Shown: positions 6,112 through 8,146 of the stretch, piece after piece | Position numbering within the stretch: the stretch's first letter is position 1 | Layout: the number at the start of each line of letters is the position of its first letter | Assembly (NCBI GenBank): GCA_947165795.1 | Contig: CAMVBP010000087.1 | Location: forward strand, 1 to 8,146 | DNA length: 8,146 bases | Reading direction: 5' to 3' | Source: an uncultured Treponema sp. | GTDB lineage: Bacteria; Spirochaetota; Spirochaetia; Treponematales; Treponemataceae | The notes under the pieces: generated by a model | Told to the model about the DNA's origin: nothing | What the model saw: the letters and a program-made list of their open reading frames with translations, nothing else | Database searches by the model: none | Made by a program: the position numbers and the translations under genes

Positions 6112-6123
6112 TGTAAAATTAGT

Positions 6124-6148
6124 TAAGTCTATATAATATATAGACTTA
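6124..6148. repeat. Perfect 25-bp palindrome
   Basis: Arm TAAGTCTATATA (6124-6135), a single central A (6136), and its exact reverse complement (6137-6148). It lies between the two DnaA-box clusters. It could be an operator for a dimeric regulator or a cruciform-prone element. With no T-run and a one-base loop it is not a typical terminator. Confidence 0.8.
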
Positions 6149-6230
6149 TTGAATGTCTGATAATATTCTTTTACATATGCTTAAGATTCTTTATTCATAT
6201 TAAAGAAATTCTGTATATTAATTCGTTGGT

Positions 6231-6250
6231 TTTTACACAAGTTATCCACA
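6231..6250 (+). other. DnaA-box pair, right
   Basis: TTTTACACA (6231-6239, one mismatch to TTATNCACA) and perfect TTATCCACA (6242-6250) are in the same orientation and start 11 bp apart, repeating the geometry of the left cluster. Confidence 0.6.
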
Positions 6251-6253
6251 TTA
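6234..6253. repeat. 20-bp direct repeat, copy 2
   Basis: Identical to 6021-6040. Identity ends abruptly on both sides (A/T difference before, G/T after), so only the DnaA-box-bearing core is shared. Confidence 0.9.
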
Positions 6254-6269
6254 TATAAACCAGGAATTT

Positions 6270-6288
6270 GTTTCACGAAAGTTTCACG
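6270..6288. repeat. Tandem GTTTCACG motif, parS-half-site-like
   Basis: GTTTCACG occurs at 6270-6277 and again at 6281-6288, 11 bp apart in direct orientation. With the T at 6269 the first copy matches the left nine bases of the widely conserved ParB site TGTTTCACGTGAAACA, but the right half is not inverted here. It lies 20 bp from the right DnaA boxes. The role is unproven. Confidence 0.35.
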
Positions 6289-6290
6289 GG

Positions 6291-6320
6291 CAAAAAAAAA
6301 CTGCCCTAAGGCAGCCTTTT
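6291..6320 (-). terminator. Rho-independent terminator of the STAS gene
   Basis: Read on the minus strand, CTGCC, loop TTAG, GGCAG is followed by nine T (plus-strand A-run 6292-6300). Upstream AAAAGG can extend the stem through A-U and G-U pairs. It starts about 17 bases after the STAS stop. The plus-strand side also has a broken T-run, so weak bidirectional action is possible. Confidence 0.85.
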
Positions 6321-6336
6321 AGTTTTTTTTACCGGT

Positions 6337-6891
6337 TTAACCGAGGAAAACCTCACCGGTTTCATTTATTGCAATAATTGTATGACAGCCGGAACATCTG
6401 AATCTTCCGGATTTTGTTGCTCTAAGCCTTTTATTACAAACAGGGCAAGAAACAACTAACGGGAAAATTGAATCTCCGGTAGATTCTCCACCTGAAGAAA
6501 AGAAAGCAATTGCTTCGTCTGCACTTCCTTTAATATTGAAAAACTGTGAAAAGCCTAAAAGCTGGAATACTTCGTAAACTTTTGGCTGAATTTCCATAAG
6601 GACAACATCGCCGCCCTTTGGTTTAACAACCTTTAAGAATACTGTAAAAGAACCAATACCAGTTGAAGATACATAGTTCAAAGAAGAACAGTTAAATATA
6701 AGATTAATGAATCCTGCATCTATAATCTTTGTAATCTGCTTCTGGAAAAAATTTGAATTGTAAGTATCTATATAACCGCTAAGATAAATGAAAACACCCT
6801 TTGGAACGTTCTCTGCTTTTCTAAGCGAAATAGAAAGGCTGTCATCCCTTTCATTATCAAAGCCTGGTACTAATGTATTGTTGCTATCCAT
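6337..6891 (-). CDS. STAS-domain protein with C-terminal zinc ribbon (anti-sigma-factor-antagonist-like)
   Basis: Residues about 18-133 form a STAS domain like SpoIIAA/RsbV, which bind anti-sigma kinases in partner switching. GVFIYLSGYIDTYNSNFFQK (32-51) is the N-terminal strand-helix. YVSSTGIGSF (73-82) aligns with the phosphorylation loop (DSSGLG in SpoIIAA), placing S76 at the phosphoserine position while the preceding Asp is replaced by Ser. Residues 149-169 carry CPVC and CSGC (C149, C152, C166, C169), a probable zinc-binding ribbon not found in SpoIIAA. The length of 184 is therefore longer than the usual 100-120. It is a single-gene unit with its own promoter and terminator. AGGA (plus 6901-6904) lies 9 bases before the ATG. 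No cognate kinase or sigma factor is adjacent, so the pathway is unknown. Confidence 0.87.
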   Translation of the reverse strand: MDSNNTLVPGFDNERDDSLSISLRKAENVPKGVFIYLSGYIDTYNSNFFQKQITKIIDAGFINLIFNCSSLNYVSSTGIGSFTVFLKVVKPKGGDVVLMEIQPKVYEVFQLLGFSQFFNIKGSADEAIAFFSSGGESTGDSIFPLVVSCPVCNKRLRATKSGRFRCSGCHTIIAINETGEVFLG

Positions 6892-6921
6892 GTACTAATA
6901 TCCTATCTCGTATATTCTAAT

Positions 6922-6951
6922 ATTATACTTGTATATCGGCAAAAATGTCAC
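6922..6951 (-). promoter_or_regulatory. Sigma-70-type promoter of the STAS gene
   Basis: On the minus strand GTGACA (plus 6946-6951, 5 of 6), an 18-bp spacer and a perfect TATAAT (plus 6922-6927) predict a start near 6915 and a leader of about 24 bases containing the AGGA ribosome-binding site. Confidence 0.7.
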
Positions 6952-7063
6952 ATTTTATAATACGAAACGTCAGAAGTTTAGCACCTTTGATTCCGGTTAA
7001 AAATAAGTTAAACAAATCATTGTATTGAATATTTTGAGTTTTGAACCTCATCAAATATATGTT

Positions 7064-7091
7064 TTGATTTCTATTAAATTTAGGTTATAAT
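7064..7091 (+). promoter_or_regulatory. Promoter of the 7109 membrane-protein operon
   Basis: TTGATT (7064-7069, 4 of 6), a 16-bp spacer and a perfect TATAAT (7086-7091). The predicted start is near 7098, leaving about 11 bases before ATG7109 and no Shine-Dalgarno. An inverted repeat ATCAAA (7050-7055) / TTTGAT (7063-7068) overlaps the -35 and could be an operator. Confidence 0.58.
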
Positions 7092-7108
7092 ATTACGATA
7101 ATGAAAAT

Positions 7109-8074
7109 ATGAAAAAGGCGATAAATTTAATACTTGCATACATTTTTTTCCTGATACTTGGAATTATAATTTTTACTCTTTTTAACATAATGAATATGAG
7201 CGTTCAGAGTTTTATTGCGGGACGCGAAATTCGTTTCTTTGTTCAGGAAAGAATAATTGCTTCATTTTTTAAGGCTTCCTTTATATGCATCTGTATTATA
7301 TGTCCCTGCATTGCTTATTATAGAATCCGACATCCGGGAGGAATCCTGCAGGCGCTTTCATATATCATTATCTGCGGAATTACGTGGTTCATTCTTTTCC
7401 CGTGTGTTCATAAGCTTGAATATAGTTATTCTCAAAAGCATCAGTCTTATGAAAATGAAAAAATTCTTTCTGCCGGTTATTTTAGAAGAAGCGGAAACAA
7501 AATCTATTACTTTAAAAATGAATTTACAGAGGTTTACGAAAACAGAAAAGAAACCAATGTAATTATAATAGATCTTGAAGAAGACGGTAAAATTTCCAGC
7601 AGGCCGATTGTTAATTCTCCTTACTTTGAATTGAATAGAACAGCAGCGCCTTTTTCTGACGTTTTAATTAAACAGAATTTTGAAGAAAACCGAAGGTTTT
7701 CTTTCAGCTTTAATAATATTATTGAATATGGAAGAAATGCACTTAATAAAGGAATTACGTTTTATCTTGGATTTATATCAATGGCATTAATAGTCTGCTG
7801 CTTATATGCCATGACAGGATTTTTTGAATGGAAGCTTCTTAATTCCTGCTTCCTGATTGTTTCAACTGCATTCTGTTATTTCTTAAATAGTTTTTATTTT
7901 TCAGAATTTCTTTCATTTATTGTAAACAGACTTTCTTCTTATAGCTTTATAAAAATGCTGGCAAATTATTTTGATAATCCTCTTTTAGTAATAGTAAATG
8001 TTATTTTTGCCTTTTTATTTATTATTATGGGGCTTATAAGAATGATTGTAAAAAAACACAAGGCTAAAAACTGA
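7109..8074 (+). CDS. Six-helix membrane protein, unknown; LptF/LptG-like layout
   Basis: The protein is 321 residues with hydrophobic helices at about 5-27, 50-71, 79-100, 216-237, 242-262 and 291-314. A soluble segment (101-215) rich in beta-like stretches (GYFRRSGNKIYYFKNEF, NVIIIDLEEDGKI) lies between helices 3 and 4. Three helices, an extracytoplasmic domain and three helices is the plan of the LptF/LptG permeases of the lipopolysaccharide exporter, and the GYFRRSGNKIYYF stretch is reminiscent of them. However, the soluble domain is shorter and I cannot confirm homology. No other family is recognised. The start is the first in-frame ATG and lacks a Shine-Dalgarno. The next gene follows after 14 bases in the same operon. 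Confidence 0.8.
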   Translation: MKKAINLILAYIFFLILGIIIFTLFNIMNMSVQSFIAGREIRFFVQERIIASFFKASFICICIICPCIAYYRIRHPGGILQALSYIIICGITWFILFPCVHKLEYSYSQKHQSYENEKILSAGYFRRSGNKIYYFKNEFTEVYENRKETNVIIIDLEEDGKISSRPIVNSPYFELNRTAAPFSDVLIKQNFEENRRFSFSFNNIIEYGRNALNKGITFYLGFISMALIVCCLYAMTGFFEWKLLNSCFLIVSTAFCYFLNSFYFSEFLSFIVNRLSSYSFIKMLANYFDNPLLVIVNVIFAFLFIIMGLIRMIVKKHKAKN

Positions 8075-8088
8075 GACGGGGAATTGAT

Positions 8089-8146
8089 ATGAAAAAACTT
8101 TTTGGAATGTTAGGAATCTTTTTAGCCCTCGGTCTTATAATTTGTC
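8089..8146 (+). CDS. 5' fragment of a secreted or membrane protein, cut by window end
   Basis: Nineteen codons are visible: two Lys after Met, then a hydrophobic run LFGMLGIFLALGLIIC, typical of a signal peptide or first membrane helix. GGGGA (8078-8082) lies 6 bases before the ATG. The Cys at residue 19 follows LII, a poor lipobox because the residue before Cys is Ile, although spirochaete lipoboxes are relaxed. It is probably co-transcribed with the six-helix protein. The function cannot be told. Confidence 0.75.
   Translation, partial: MKKLFGMLGIFLALGLIIC

Larger units (their letters stand above)
5956..6336. other. Gene-free region, candidate replication origin or DnaA-binding regulatory locus
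   Basis: These 381 bp contain no credible gene. From left to right they hold the polyprenyl operon promoter, a DnaA-box cluster (6018-6048), phased A-tracts, a 25-bp perfect palindrome (6124-6148), more AT-rich sequence, a second DnaA-box pair (6231-6250), a tandem GTTTCACG motif (6270-6288) and the terminator of the STAS gene. Repeated same-orientation DnaA boxes flanking an AT-rich curved segment is origin-like. Against this, dnaA, dnaN or gyrB is not adjacent and the flanking genes do not simply diverge. A DnaA-titration site or DnaA-controlled promoter is the main alternative. Confidence 0.4.

Noticed and set aside
6153..6203. 16-codon ORF in the gene-free region
   Set aside because: There is no Shine-Dalgarno, no promoter at a suitable distance, and the composition matches surrounding AT-rich noncoding DNA.
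6331..6360. Hairpin at the end of the STAS gene (ACCGGT arms, GAGG/CCTC inner stem)
   Set aside because: It is mostly coding, has an interrupted stem and no adjacent T-run on the minus strand. The downstream hairpin at 6291-6320 is a better terminator.
8089..8146. Lipoprotein call for the truncated last gene
   Set aside because: The residue before the candidate Cys is Ile, which is a poor lipobox, and the sequence ends at that Cys.

Overview
The window is AT-rich bacterial chromosome. Its promoters look sigma-70-like (TTGACA/TATAAT type), which argues against Bacteroidetes. A LytR_C-type LCP protein next to RsfS, a chemotaxis cheR-cheB pair and a STAS/zinc-ribbon protein all fit a spirochaete, most likely a host-associated Treponema. 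That assignment is inference from gene content and composition; no rRNA or species marker is present. No transposase, integrase, CRISPR array, tRNA or rRNA was seen, so this reads as core chromosome rather than a mobile island.

Layout. Positions 1-1611 (+) hold the end of an operon: a possible tail of an upstream gene, a divergent membrane-anchored LCP/LytR_C protein, and rsfS. It stops at a bidirectional hairpin (1642-1676) shared with a convergent gene (1682-1945, -) for a tiny protein in which 46 of 87 residues are Asp or Glu. From a divergent promoter region, cheR-cheB (2115-4150, +) encode the receptor methyltransferase and methylesterase of chemotactic adaptation. cheB meets a second leftward operon tail to tail with overlapping stop codons. 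Its probable terminator hairpin lies inside the opposing ORF. The leftward operon (5955 to 4147, -) encodes a trans-polyprenyl diphosphate synthase, a four-repeat TPR protein and a small two-helix membrane protein.

Positions 5956-6336 are a 381-bp gene-free stretch. They carry two clusters of plus-strand DnaA-box sequences (perfect TTATNCACA at 6018, 6029 and 6242, with a near match at 6231) inside a 20-bp direct repeat 213 bp apart. Between the clusters lie A-tracts at 10-bp phase and a perfect 25-bp palindrome. A tandem GTTTCACG motif resembling a parS half-site follows. This is the most interesting part of the window and is a candidate replication origin or DnaA-titrating/regulatory locus. 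To its right are a STAS-zinc ribbon protein (6337-6891, -) and a rightward operon of an unrecognised six-helix membrane protein (7109-8074) and a gene cut by the window edge (8089 on).

Three transcription-unit leaders (cheR, the polyprenyl synthase gene, and the 7109 membrane protein gene) have a good -10 hexamer so close to the ATG that the mRNA would be leaderless or nearly so, and none has a Shine-Dalgarno. The other genes mostly have clear Shine-Dalgarno sites.
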